From Triticum aestivum (taxonomy: Eukaryota > Streptophyta > Magnoliopsida > Poales > Poaceae): a stretch of 64,000 nucleotides of DNA. Where the stretch lies: assembly GCF_018294505.1 (NCBI RefSeq), contig NC_057812.1, positions 59,627,789 to 59,691,788 on the forward strand, read 5' to 3'. Each line of letters starts with the position of its first letter. Within the stretch, counting starts at the first letter, position 1. The notes under the pieces are model-generated. The model saw only the letters and a list, made by a program, of their open reading frames with translations. It did not search any database and was not told the origin of the DNA. A program made the translations under genes and the position numbers. Below, one piece after another: positions 31,589 to 44,100 of the stretch.

Positions 31589-33264
31589 CACTACTAGGGA
31601 AAAGCCTATACACAGAATCTTACCAGCAGCGCGCTTGAAAATCAGGCGCTGCTGCTAAGTAGCAGTAGCGCGGGTTTTTAACCCTCGCTGCTACTAAGTT
31701 GATAGCAGTAGCGCTGGTTTTTTACCCTCGCTACTACTAAGCGGTCTCTATCGTGCCCCCCGGGACATGCCATAGTAGTAGCGCGGGTTTTTAACCCTCG
31801 CTACTACTAAGTTGATAGCAGTAGCGCTGGTTTTTTCCCCTTGCTACTACTAAGCGGTCTCTACCGTGCCCCTAGGCCATGCCATAGTAGTAGTGAGGGT
31901 TATAAACCCGCGCTACTACTAAGTTTTTACCCCTCGATACTACTAAGAGGTCTCAACCGTGCCCCTCCGGGACATGCCATAGTAGTAGCGAGGGGTAAAA
32001 TCCCTCGCTACTACTAAAGGTCCCATTTTGAAACTCTACCCCCCTGTGGATCGCCTTTTCGGTTTTGTAAAAAGCAAAAGAAAATGATAAAAACTTCAAA
32101 AACTAAAATCCTTCGAGATGTAGTTATGTTAGTACATCTACTAGTTAGGAAAATTTAAAAACTTAAATTTGGACATGTTTTGCAAAAAGTGTAGGGAAAA
32201 TGTAAAACGGCTATAACTTTTGCATACGATGTTAGAAAAAAAACGTATAATATATCAAAATGTTTCAAAATTAAAATCCTTCGAGATGTAGTTATGTTAC
32301 TACATCTACTAGTTAGGAAAATTTAAAAAATTAAATTTGGACATGTTTTGCAAAAAGTGTAGGGAAAATGTAAAACGGCTATAACTTTTGCATACGATGT
32401 CAGAAAAAAAACGTATAATATATCAAAATGTTCAGCACGAAAATCCGCATACGATGGAGACCACCTATGGCCTGTTTGCAAATTTTTAGAATCCTCAAAT
32501 TCTAAAAGGAAAAAAAGTTATGCTCAAATTTTAGTTTTTTTTTAAATTTTGGTCAAATCTAGTCAAACTGTGGTCAAACTACTTATTCAAGAAGTATTAG
32601 TGTTACTAAATAATTATTCAAGAATATTAGTGTTACTAAATAATTATTTCAGTTTTTTGGAATTTTGGTCAAATCTGGTCAAACTGTGGTTAAACTTTGG
32701 TCAAAATGTGGTCAAACTCCTTATTCAAGAAATATTAGTGTTACTAAATAATTATTGTTTTTTAGAGCAATATTTTTAAACTCAAACAGCGAAATGTGTG
32801 ACTTCATGCTCAAGCTAAACTCCCAAGGGTTAATAGGATTGACATCTTACTATTGCCAGGAAAACAACAAGTGCAGACTTGGAATCGAGGGAGAATAGAA
32901 CCCGGAAGTTAAGCGTGCTCAGGTTGGAGTAGTGAGAGGATGGTGACCGTCCGGGAAGTTAGATGATTTGGAATGATGAGGGGTGATTAGAGATTAAATT
33001 GAGCAGCGATGAGGGTGATTAGAGATTAGAGGTTAAAATAATTCAGAAATTTGAAAATTCACGTAAAAAATTCGGAAAAAAAAATCCGCGGGTTAGTAGT
33101 AGCGCAGGTTTTTACCCACGCTACTACTAATGGACGTAGTAGTAGAGCGGGTGGCACCCGCGCTGCTGCTATACGTTAGCTGTAGCGCCTTATTAGTAGC
33201 GCCGGCCCCCGCGCTGCTAATAGGCCCAAAACCCGCGCTGCTGCTAGGCTTTTCCCTAGTAGTG
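31589..33264. mobile_element. Small non-autonomous CACTA transposon 3 (1676 bp)
   Basis: Perfect 20-bp terminal inverted repeats CACTACTAGGGAAAAGCCTA at both ends, with a 3-bp duplication GAA (31586-31588 and 33265-33267). The undisturbed site GACTGAAGTGATGC is present in the 3' LTR at about 45840-45853, which proves the borders. Subterminal palindromes with GTAGTAGCGCGGG / CCCTCGCTACTAC arms are clustered at 31650-32020 and 33090-33260. No coding sequence. It was inserted after the host retrotransposon's LTRs were formed. Confidence 0.95.
32104..32432. repeat. 169-bp tandem duplication inside CACTA3
   Basis: The unit starting AAAATCCTTCGAGATGTAGT at 32104 recurs at 32273 with few changes, through AACGTATAATATATCAAAATGTT. 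An AT-rich part (32540-32770) follows with two copies of a TATTCAAGAARTATTAGTGTTACTAAATAATTATT-type unit. Confidence 0.85.
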
Positions 33265-33653
33265 GAAGTGATGCTTAACCAAAACCTATGTCTTCAAGTG
33301 AAGACTATGAGAGCGAATCTTGTCCAGACTCGGACAAGTCAGCTTTGCTTGTAGCCCATGTAAAGTTGTCGTGTGTGTTTGAAATCTAACCGTTTGAACA
33401 CGTGTCAGTTCCTTAGTGACCCAGAGTCATTTCGGACAAATCAGGTCGGGTTGCCTAGTGGCTATAAATAGCCCACCCCCTACAACCATAAACGATTGGC
33501 TGCTCAGAGTTAGAGTACGGCTTTTGTCGTTTGAGAGCAACCCACCTCGAAGCCTTTGAGAGAGAATTCCTTGCGAGGATAAAGCCTAGGTTTTGAAGAC
33601 TTTCATAAAAATCGCCTATTCACCCCCCTCTAGTCGATATAACACACTTTCAA

Positions 33654-33666
33654 TTGGTATCAGAGC
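33654..33666 (+). other. SIRE-like primer-binding site
   Basis: TTGGTATCAGAGC directly after the 5' LTR end (33652), complementary to the initiator Met tRNA 3' end. It fixes plus orientation. Confidence 0.92.
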
Positions 33667-33718
33667 GAGGTACTCCCTTGTTCGATGTGATTCGGTTTAA
33701 CCACCTGGAGTTTTAGCT

Positions 33719-36233
33719 ATGTCGACTGGAGGGATAATCAAAGTCTCCGCTGCGTGCCCCGTCTTCGATGGAACTGAATATCCCTAATGGAAGAATAAGA
33801 TGCGCATGCATCTTGAAGCCATTGACGTCGACCTATGGTATGTCGTCAAGAACGACGTTCCCAAGGCTGGAGAAGGTGTCACTGCTGCTGACGTCAAGAA
33901 GTTTGTTCAACTAGACTCTACTGCCAAGAATATCATCTATGGTCATCTGACCAAAGGAAAGTATGGCCGCGTGAGTGCTTTGGAAACATCTAAGCTAGTC
34001 TGGGACTGGCTCTTCAAGGTCAACGAAGGCGTCTCAACTCAGAGAGATCAAAGAATCAGTGTCCTTCGCAACCTCCTCAACCGCTTCAAGTGAAATGACA
34101 ATGAGAATGTCCCGCTCACGTTTGATCGACTCACTGACATCACAAATGAGCTTTAAGCCCTCGGCGCTACTGAGATCACCAAGCATGAAGTCGCCAAGAC
34201 ACTACTGAGATCACTTGACAGTTCGTTTGACACCCTAGCCCTGATGATTCAAGAACGTCCTGATTTCAAGACACTCGATCCATTTGACATACTTGAGAGG
34301 CTCAACACACATGAGTTTCAGCTTTATGAGAAAAGAGATATCTACGGTCCCAACTATGGGCGAACTCGTGCCTTGAAGGCAAAAGCGGTCTCCTCATCTG
34401 AAGAAGAATCTGACAGCAGTTCTGATGATCCTGAAGACATTGGAAAGGAACTTGCTATGCTTGAAGAAGTTCCAAAAATTCACCAAGAAGAAAGGCTTCA
34501 AAAAGTCTTCACGATCAATCTCAAGGAATGATGAAGCTTCTGCTCATGACTACAAGAAGAAAACATGCCACAAGTGCAAGAAACCTGGCCACTTCATCTC
34601 TGAGTGTCCGCAGTGGGACAATGAGAACAAAAAGAAGAAGAAGAGCAAGGAATATGACTCTGACGACAAGAAGAAGAAGAAATACTCAAAGTCTTCTTCC
34701 AAGTCTTCATCACACAAGAAGAGCTCATCTGGCAAGGCACGTGCGTTTGTTGGCAAGTAAATGGATTCAAAGGAGGAGTCCGCTTCTGAGGAGCCAGAGG
34801 TGGAGTCTGAGGAGGAGTCCGATTCTGGCGTTGCAAGTCTGGCTACAACATACGTTGCCAAGTCCATCTTCAACACTGAAGACAATGACTTCATCGCCGG
34901 CACCGATGCAAATGGCAAGGACTACTCTACTCCTACCTACTGCTTCATGGCATGCGGTGCCAAGGTAAACACACGCACTACTCACTATCAAACATCTAGT
35001 GAAGATGACTCTGATTGTGGTTCAAGACCCAGCTATAAAACACTTGCTAAAATTGCAACTGAACAACAGAAAGCTATGGAACATATTCAAAAACTGTTGG
35101 ACAAAAGCGATGATCTATTAGGCGCTGAAATGACTTGATCTGAGTCCTTAATTGAAGACATAAAAAATCTTCACGTTAAGTATGAGGAACTTGAAAGTCG
35201 TCATGAAACGCTCTCAACAACTAATGAAAAGCTTTCTTATGATTATCTTCAAAGGAAGCAAGATCTTGAGAAATTGAGAGCGGCTCATGAAGATCTTCAA
35301 AAGGAAAACGAGTCACTTCGCGCCGAACAGATCAGTTCCGCTCAGGAAGGATTTGAACCACCATGTCTTAAATGCATTGAGCGTGATAATGCTACTTCTG
35401 TTGTTGAATGTTCTACTGCTGCTACTGTTGCAATATCTTCAACTGTTGATGTGGGAACTAACCCCTCTGCTGAGGATACCACTACTATTGCTGATGAGAA
35501 TGCTAGGTTGAAGACATTGCTTGAAACAGGGATGTACAAAAGTCTTAAAGGGCATAAGACACTATGTGATGTCCTCAAAAGGCAGATCCTGAACCGAAAC
35601 CCGAGGAAAGAGGGTGTTGGGTTCGTAAGGAAAATGAATGCTGATGGCTCTTACTGGAAACCTGAGCAGTACCCCAAAACCACATGGGTTGCTGCAAAGG
35701 AATCTTCAGCAGATCCATCCACTCTATTAGGCTTCACTTGTGCTAACCCCATTGTCATTGATGAATCCTTTGATGCAAACTATAAACAGTTTAAGAATCA
35801 GAATGTTGAAGTGTTTGCCAGTACATTGGTACTAACTGCAGGAATGGACCGCCTATGAAGAAGATCTGGGTACCAAAAAAGTGTCTGGAGAATTTTCCTA
35901 TGAATGTCATCATGACACCACAGGTGAAGAAGACAAACCCCAGACCACAGGCTTCATACGGTCCAAAGGCTTCATACAGACAGAGGACTCACCTGAGTCG
36001 CACTAACATAAATGTTTTGCAGGAAAACCATACTCAGGCCTATGAATATGAGCGCGGTTCATCGAACCGCCTTGTTCATAAGACCAAGAACTATTCTGCT
36101 TATTCTTATGAGTAGTATTGTCCGCCTGCAAGACTTTTTGCTAGGGTGCCAAAGCCAAAGTTCTCAGACGCTGCACTTAGACTTATTGCTTCTAAGCCAC
36201 CCTTGAAGATGTGGGTGGCTAAGAAAGCTTAAC
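33719..36233 (+). pseudogene. SIRE-like gag with zinc knuckle, broken
   Basis: Gag reads from ATG 33719 (MSTGGIIKVSAACPVFDG). It is interrupted by TAA at 33785, TGA at 34091 and another TAA near 34154. A frameshift lies at about 34440-34500, after which the nucleocapsid continues with CCHC knuckle CHKCKKPGHFISEC (from 34566) and Lys-rich tails. Further stops occur at 34758 and 35136. The later part, typical of this lineage, is an acidic and coiled-coil-like region (KYEELESRHETLSTTNEKL; AAHEDLQKENESLRAEQ) and then a Tyr/Ser-rich tail near 36000-36115. Capsid function would be lost. Confidence 0.85.
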
Positions 36234-36499
36234 TCTCTTTTGCAGGGAAAGGTCTCCAGCAGAAAACCAAACTCGTCTGACGATATTGCTGGGGACCTTA
36301 AACATCTTGTAGGGCGCAAGATCAAATGCCCGAATGGTCTTACTATGTAATTCGTTCCTGAATCGCTTGCTACTCTCCCTATCAGTCCTAATCTGGATCT
36401 AAGCTTTCATAACCCACTGGTTCGTCAAATGTTTTTGCTTCACAATTCTCTTCGTGAAGCCTATCCCCCTAACTGCACTGTAGGGTACGACACCAACAT

Positions 36500-39400
36500 C
36501 TTCAGAATGGATTATTGATAGTGGGTGTACCAATCACATGACTGGCAAAAGAAGCCTTCTTATGGACTCAACCTTACGTCCATCCGACAAGAGTCACATC
36601 ATATTTGCTGACACTGGTAAAAGTAAGGTATTGGGTCTAGGTAGAGTTGCAATCTCAAAGGATCAACACATGGATAAAGTCATGCTTGTTGAATCCCTTG
36701 GCTTCAACTTAATGTCTGTCTCAATGCTTTGCGATTTGAACATGATCATAATGTTTGGAAAATATTGTTGCCTTGTTCTAATGGAATCTGACAAGTCTCT
36801 AGTGTTTGAAGGGTATCCGAAAGATGATTTGTACGTGGTAGATTTCTCAGCAGGACCACAGCTTGCCGTATGTCTTCTAGCAATAGCTTCAGAATGCTGG
36901 CTCTGGCATCGGAGGCTAGGGCATGCTGGCATGAGGAACCTCCACACCCTTGCAAAGAAGAAGCATGTCATAGGCATCGAGGGCGTCAAGTTCAAGAAAG
37001 ATCACTTATGCGGTGCCTGTGAAGCAGGAAAGATGACGAGGGCCAAACATCCCTCGAAGACAATCATGACAACAAATCAACCCTTCGAACTGCTCCACAT
37101 GGATCTTTTCGGTCCCACTCATTACTCAACTCTTACTACTACTGCTTGTCTCTATGGCTTCGTCATTGTTGATGATTATTCTAGATATACTTGGGTGCAC
37201 ATAATCCTCTACAAGACTGAAGTGCAGGATGTCTTCAGACGCTTCGCCAATCGAGCAATGAACAACTATGGAGCCAAGATAAAGCACATCAGAAGTGACA
37301 ATGGCACTGAATTCAAGAACACTGGCCTTGATACATATCTTGATACTTTGGGCATCACACATGAATTCTCAGCCCCGTACACGCCACAGCAGAATGGCGT
37401 CGTCGAACGCAAGAACAGAACACTCATTGAGATGGCCCGAACGATGCTTGATGAATACAAGACTCCAAGAAAATTCTGTTCTGAAGCCATTGATACTGCA
37501 TGCCATACAATCAATCGTGTTTATCTTCACAAGCTTCTGAACAAGACATCTTATGAGCTCCTTACTAGCAAGAAGCCAAATGTCAGTTACTTCAGAGTAT
37601 TTGGAGCCAGGTGCTGGATCAAGGACCCACATCACACTTCAAAATTTGCACCAAAAGCACATGAGTGTTTTATGCTTGGATATGGAAAGGATTCGCACTC
37701 CTACAGAGTCTTCAATCTCTTTCATTATAAAGTGGTTGAAACAGTGGATGTGCGGTTCGATGAGACTAACGGTTCACAAAGAGAGCACCTGCCAAACGTG
37801 CTAGATGAAATTCCATCCAGTGAATCAATCAAACTAATGGGAACTGGAGAAATCATACCCTCTGAAGCTCAACCTGAAGAGGAACTTATCATCTCCGCAC
37901 CTGATCAACCTGAAGACAATGCTCAGCCTGAAGACAATCCCACTAACAATGACAATGATCGACAAGAACAAAATCTTCGCCCTGTACATCCTCGTGTTGC
38001 CAATGAAGTGCAGATTGAGAGAACAATTGATAGCATCAATGCACCCGTTCCGCTCACTCGTTCAAGGGCAACACAGCTAGCAAATTTCTGTGGGCACTTC
38101 GCATTCGTTTCAATAACAGAACCCAAGAAAGTTGAAGAAGCCTTCATGGAACTTGAATGGATTCAAGCTATGCAAGAAGAGCTTCAACAGTTTGAGCTGA
38201 ATAATGTATGGGAACTGGTTAAGCGTCCTGACCCTCGGAAGCACAATATAATAGGAAGAAAATGGATATACCGCAACAAGTAAGATGAGAATGGTCAAGT
38301 TGTCAGAAACAAAGCTCGTCTCGTTGCTCAAGGATATACTCAAGTGGAAGGAATTGACTTCGATGAAACATTATTTGCTCCTGTGGCTCGACTTGAAGCC
38401 ATACGCATACTGCTGGCCTATGCAAATCATCATAACATACTTCTATATCAAATGGATGTGAAGAGAGCCTTTCTCAATGGCAAGATTGAAGAAGAAGTGT
38501 ATGTTGCACAACTGACTGGCTTTGAAGATCCAAAACATCCTGACATGGTATACAAGCTCAACAAGGCACTGTATGGCCTCAAACAAGCCCCTCGGGCTTA
38601 GTATGACACACTCAAATATTTCCTGAAGATCAAAGGCTTCATACCTGGTTCCCTCGACCCCACTCTCTTCACGAAGACATATGATGGTGAATTGTTTGTA
38701 TGCCAAATATATGTGGATGACATTATCTTCTGCTGCACCAATCAAAAGTACAGTGAAGAGTTTGAATATATGATGCAAGAGCAATATCAGATTTCCATTA
38801 TGGGAGAGCTGAAGTTCTTCCTCGGTCTTCAAATATGACAGCAACGCAATGGCATCTTCATATCTCAAGAGAAGTATCTCAAATATTGCCTGAAGAAGTT
38901 CGGTATGCAAGACTGCAAAGGCTTCACGACGCCAATGCCAGCCAAACATCATCTGGGTCCCGACGACAATAGTAAAGAGTTCGATCAAAAGGTATACTGC
39001 TCCATGATTGGTTCTTTACTTTATGTATGTGCATCTAGGCCAGATATTATGCTTAGTGTTTGCATGTGTGCTCGATTCCAAGCGGCACCAAAGGAGTCGC
39101 ACCACTTAGCTGTGAAGCGAATTCTTCGATATTTCGCTCACACCCCAACTCTAGGATTATGGTATCCAAAGGGCTCAGAGTTTGATCTGGTTGGATTCTC
39201 GGATGCTGATTATGCCGGTGAAAAGGTTGTCATTTTCGGATGCTGGTCTGGTTGGATTCTCGCAAGTCTACATCAGGCACATGTCATTTTCTGGGACGAT
39301 CACTTGTATGTTGGTCTTCAAAGAAGCAGAACTGTGTATCTCTCTCCACTGCTGAATCTGAATACATTGCTGCTGGATCTTGCTGCGCTCAGCTTCTGTG

Positions 39401-39691
39401 GATGAAGCAAACACTCAAGGACTATGGCATTCATCTGAAGCAAGTGCCACTCTACTGCGACAACGAAAGCTCCTTCTAGATTGCCAACAACCCAGTTCAA
39501 CACTCGAAGACAAAGCACATTGAAATTCGTCATCACTTTCTCAGAGATCATGTTGTGAGGGAAGATATTGATATCATACACGTCAACACTGAAGAGCAAT
39601 TGGCAGATATCTTCACCAAGCCCTTGGATGAGAAGAGATTTTGCAAGTTATGGTGTGAGCTAAATATCTTGGAATCCTCAAATGTCCTGTG
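36500..39691 (+). pseudogene. SIRE-like pol (protease, integrase, RT, RNase H), several stops
   Basis: Protease signature DSG at 36517-36525. The open part (36538-38283) contains the pre-integrase HHCC (HRRLGHAGMRNLH, then CGACEAGK) and integrase with HMDLFG (Asp, 37102), SDNGTEF (Asp) and VVERKNRTL (Glu, 37405). Reverse transcriptase continues after a TAA at 38281. Stops also lie at 38599 (Trp position) and 38836. YVDD is at 38710-38721. RNase H is disrupted by a small local duplication near 39225-39275, which shifts the frame, and by a TAG at 39477. Motifs are well kept but the chain cannot be translated in one piece. Confidence 0.9.
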
Positions 39692-41126
39692 ATCAGGCAC
39701 ACATCCTAACACTTATGCATATTGATGACTTAGATGTGCAACACACGAAGTAAAGTATATCTTCAATCAATGAAGACATACATTCTAAGTGTGAATACAT
39801 TAATGTGGAATTTGACTTCGGAGCGCCACGATAATTGTGCACTGTGTCTGGGTCTAATACTTCCTATACGGTGGGTAACACCACCACCAAAGATTCTGTT
39901 TGAAGTGTTTCACTCATGGCGTTACATTTGCTATGTCTTCACATTTGGTTTGACTTCAATCTCAACATGTCTTCATGATTATCTTCACTATGTTGATTAT
40001 ATATATATACTAGTGTTCTGTCCTCTACAACATTCACTTATAGCTATGTCTTCGTGTTGAATCTTTTGAACTAAGTGAATGTGATCGGACCCTAACCTCT
40101 CTATGCTTTTTATCTCAAACTCTATCTCTCCAAGTCATATGCATTCTATTGAAACTGTCGAATGTCTTCTCTGCGTCCTTGTCAGCAGAAGATACAGAGA
40201 CAAACATTAAGTCCGTTTTCAATGCTCATTCCTTCACCTGAAACCCAGAGAAGTGGGAACGACCACCCGACAATCCAGGCGTGCGTGGGATGTGGAACAA
40301 CCCCCGATATGCTGCATGATGGCCACGTGTTCCTCAGATGTGAATCGCCAGGGGCACCTGTGTAATAACACTGAGCCGCCCCTGTCCCTATAAATACACG
40401 CCTCACCACAGTCATTATCTCTTCTTCCACTCTCGCACGAACCCTAGTGCCACCGCTAGCTCTCGACGACGCCGGCGACGAAGCGCTTCGCTGCCGCAAC
40501 CTCTCCGACGCCGTCTTCACGCCGACCGTGGACATCTTCTTCTCCGCCGTCGCCGTAGGTGTCCTCCGTCGCCAAGTTAGGGCACGGACGATCGAACTGC
40601 TCAGCCTCCTCTTCCACTCCGTCTAGCAGTTCTTCGTGTGGTAAATAAAACTTCCTTTTTATGGCCCCTTTGATCCCATAGCTTCGTCACTTTCTACCAC
40701 AAGTAGTTTCTGTTCACACAAGTTGAATCTCTTTCATACTGCATCTCATAAAATGCATAGTATATTCACTTGTACTTCACAAAGTAGTTAGATTCCTCAC
40801 TTGTACTGATTCATGGATTCGTACAAATCTGGAACCAACTCCTTATCTATGAGTGAATGTCTTCGCACGATGAGGTCAATGTCTTCTAAACTGATTTATT
40901 TTCAAAATCTTCTGAGAATGCATATGACCTCTTCCCCTTCCCTCGCATCTTAATGCTGTCACAGGTACATGTCCGTGGGAGAATCCCTTGGTTCTCATAG
41001 TCTGCATTCATTTGCAGAATTCTTACAGCATCATATAAATTCTCCCGAAGCCAGTTCCTGTTTGTCCAGCAAGCGAAAGCCTTTGAAGCCTTTGAACGTA
41101 TTGAAGCCTTTCAGTTTAAAATTCAT
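39692..41126 (+). promoter_or_regulatory. Spacer between pol and extra ORF, with promoter-like TATA
   Basis: About 1.4 kb without a coding domain. TATAAATA at 40389-40396 precedes a leader that looks like a plant 5' untranslated region (TCTTCTTCCACTCTCGCACGAACCCTAGTG, then GC-rich CTCTCGACGACGCCGGCGACG). This suggests that the extra ORF may be expressed from its own internal promoter or a spliced subgenomic RNA. That is inference; no splice junction can be proven. Confidence 0.5.
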
Positions 41127-44100
41127 GGCTTCAGAGAAATCTGCAAGGAAGGGAGGCAGACAGCGTCGTGGGGGAACATCAAGAGATCTTCCTGATGACC
41201 TCTCAAAACTTTACAAGACAGATCCTTAAGAGGATTATAATCAGCGCAAGACCCGAATCTAGTGGATTCGAAGATATTGGGCAGAACAATGGTTCAAATA
41301 CCGGTTTGTGACCCAAGAATATGCTGAGAAAAATGCCATCAAGCGACCGTGGGGAGACATCCTATACAAGAATCTTCAACCCAGGTCCAGAGAAGCCATT
41401 GAACAAGGCTTCTATCCCTGCATGGTCCGTGGGCCACAGCCTGCAGATGCACACCCATCGTCACTACTATGGTGCCGTGACGATAATCTGTTCAAGCACA
41501 ACTTCCAGTTTGCCAAGAACTCAGCGAAGCAGAACAAGAAGTCTTTGGGATTAGACTTCAACCCTGGTCCCTCTGCTCCCCGTGCCGATGGAACTCGCGA
41601 AGCTGAACCCAATCTTCTTGGGCCCTTCTACAACTTGGAAGGTCTCATCACTCATATTGTGGTTCAAGGGACAGCTGTGAATGAGCCTGCAGATGATGCT
41701 GAATCAGATGAAGCACCTGCAGCACCGAAGCCAAAGAAACTGAAGCAGCCAAAAGCTTCAAAGCCTGCCTCTGCACCAAAAATCTCACGGGCGAAGCCAC
41801 TAGCCACTGCACCTCCTGAAGACAGTGTGCAGTCTGAAGACTTGTCACGCATCTCCAAGCCCCAGAAGGTCAAGATGCCTCTACCACACACCGGCCAAGA
41901 ACTGACAGCTGATGCTATTCTGCGCAACGATGCCATTGATCTGTCCAGTGATGAAGATCTTGCAGATGACGCTCTTGAGCAGCTGATCAAGAGCAAAGAA
42001 GAAGCAGAAATCTTCAACAATTTGCCTCTCTTTGACGTGGCAATCATCCACGACTCCATTGATGAGTGGTTTGAAACGCCCAACCTCAGCTTCGAAGACC
42101 TGCAACTTCCCATTGGTCTCAGTGTCGCCTTCCATGGCGCCATTGCTTCAGAGCTAGCTCTAGCTCAGGGCATCGTCGAACTGAAGCAGAAGATTGACTT
42201 TGAGAAAGCTCAGTTCAAGAAGCATATGGCCAAGCTCAGTGTACAAGAGGTCAAGAACTTGAAGATCATGCTGCACGAGCTTAAAGAAGCCTTTTTCAAG
42301 AAGCGAGAAGAAGCTCAAGGTTCTCGTGAGCGCATGAAGAGCCTGGCTGGCAAGTGTGTGCAAGCCTACAATGAGGCTGAGAAGCGCAAGGCCTTTGGGC
42401 GTCCTGGCATCGACCCTAGGATGGCTGCAAAGAAGAAGAAGAAGCCCGCTATGGCCGAACCCGACGCACCAAGGCAGGAAGCAGATCCCATTGTCTTCCC
42501 AACTAGCATGACTGGCTCGAAGCCAAAGGCCCGGTCAACCGCTTCAGAGCTGAAGAAGACGAGGACTGCTGAGGCTGAAGCCAGGAAGAGGAAACATCCT
42601 GAAGCCTCTGCTACTGCCCCCTCCAAGAAGAAGCGGAAGACCAAGAAGGAACGGGCTGCTCCCATGGAGCCCTTGATTGTTGAACCCATCTCCATGGTTC
42701 GCCCTGACGCTGAACATCAAGAGCGTCAACTGGCTGTCCATGAGCCTGCTTTCATAGAGGCTCATGAGGCTGACGACTTTCCAGCAGCTGATCCCATTGC
42801 TGCTGAAGACATTGGTCACCATGACCTTGTTGAAGATGATGCAGTTCTTCCTCAGCTCGAGCACCAACAAGTATCATTGCCTGTGCTAATGCACAGCGAG
42901 CTCATCAGCATTGGTCGTCCTCTAACGACAATTGCTCAGGATGCATCATGGGCTGATCGCCCACAAGCACAGGAAGAAGAAGACTTTGAGGCCCAGCCAA
43001 CTCCAACTCCACAGGCGTCGCGAGCGTTACGCAGGCTTCGCAAAGGACCAAGGCCTCCAGTCTCTGAGTCTGGAGCTAAAGCTGCTGAAGACATTCCGGC
43101 TGCATCAGCCGATGAAGAAGAAACCCCAAGCGCTGCTACACCCCCATCTCACCAAGAAGCTGTTCTCGAGGAGAACGTGACTGTGACCGACCCTCCAGCT
43201 CGTCAAGTGGAGGTTGAGAATTCTGAGGCTGCCACCGACGCCACTGACACTGTCATGACTGAAGCCAATGTGGAGCTTTCACCAACCCAAGCACCAGAAG
43301 TCAGCGAAGCCACTGATCCCATTGCTTCTGTTCCTGCGCCTGCTGCTAGTCCTCAGTTCAACTATTATGTTGAGCACAGGCCTCAGGTACAGAAGCCAAT
43401 CCCAAGATTGCCCAGATTTCCAGGTCCTGCATCAGCACCTGGATCCTTCAATGTCAATGGCTTCAAAGCAGACAACACTTTCTTCAATAGCTCCAGGAAC
43501 CCCTACTCAAGGGAAAGAATATCTTCTGATCGGTTTTGGAGCTATCCGCAGCGAAGCTATTACTCCTGCATTCTATACAATCAAGGTCGCATCTTCCCAC
43601 ATAAGTGTCTTGACATTGAAGTAATAGTAGGTCTGCCCTGTCTGGAAGAAGCTCTGGATTGCTTCAAAGAGGTTGGATTGCTGCCGTTTTTCACCGACCA
43701 AGAGCACTGGAATGAAGAGTTGCTGCTCCAATTCTATGCCACACTTCACATCCGTGGGTACAACAGAGATCCGAAGACTTGGGTCCTGGAGTGGATGACA
43801 GGAAATGTTCATCACGAAGCCAAAGTCTTGGATATCATTGAGCTCACTGGTCTCCCCACTCCCGGCGATCTCTACGAACATGGCTGTCAGCTTCACAGTG
43901 AAGCTATGGAGAGCATTTCTCAAAAGCTTAAACCAAACATGAGTCAGATGCTCAGTATGATGAAGTCATTGCCCCAAGATGCTGCATATCCCAAGGAGTT
44001 CTTCGTTGAAGACCTTGAGTATCTGCCAAGAACTATTTATCACATCATAAGGCGAACTCTCTGGCCCATCAAAGGACATTCTCCACATGCCAAGCTGGAA

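Larger units (their letters stand above)
31294..33652 (+). repeat. SIRE-like 5' LTR, truncated, deleted and interrupted by CACTA3
   Basis: Collinear with the 3' LTR but altered. The first roughly 26 bp are absent. About 24 bp are missing after CCCCTAAAAATG (near 31419). A CACTA element occupies 31589-33264. About 650 bp is missing at the junction AAAGCCTAGGTTTTGAAG (about 33581-33596), relative to 46164-46818. TATAAATA is at 33463-33470. Without the CACTA insert only about 680 bp of LTR remains. Confidence 0.88.

Noticed and set aside
31640..32020. Regularly spaced repeats resembling a CRISPR array
   Set aside because: Plant nuclear context; the units are subterminal palindromes of CACTA3 with no unique spacers.
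34550..34918. 122-residue minus-strand acidic/Phe-rich frame
   Set aside because: Antisense of the Lys-rich nucleocapsid region; composition mirrors the sense codons.
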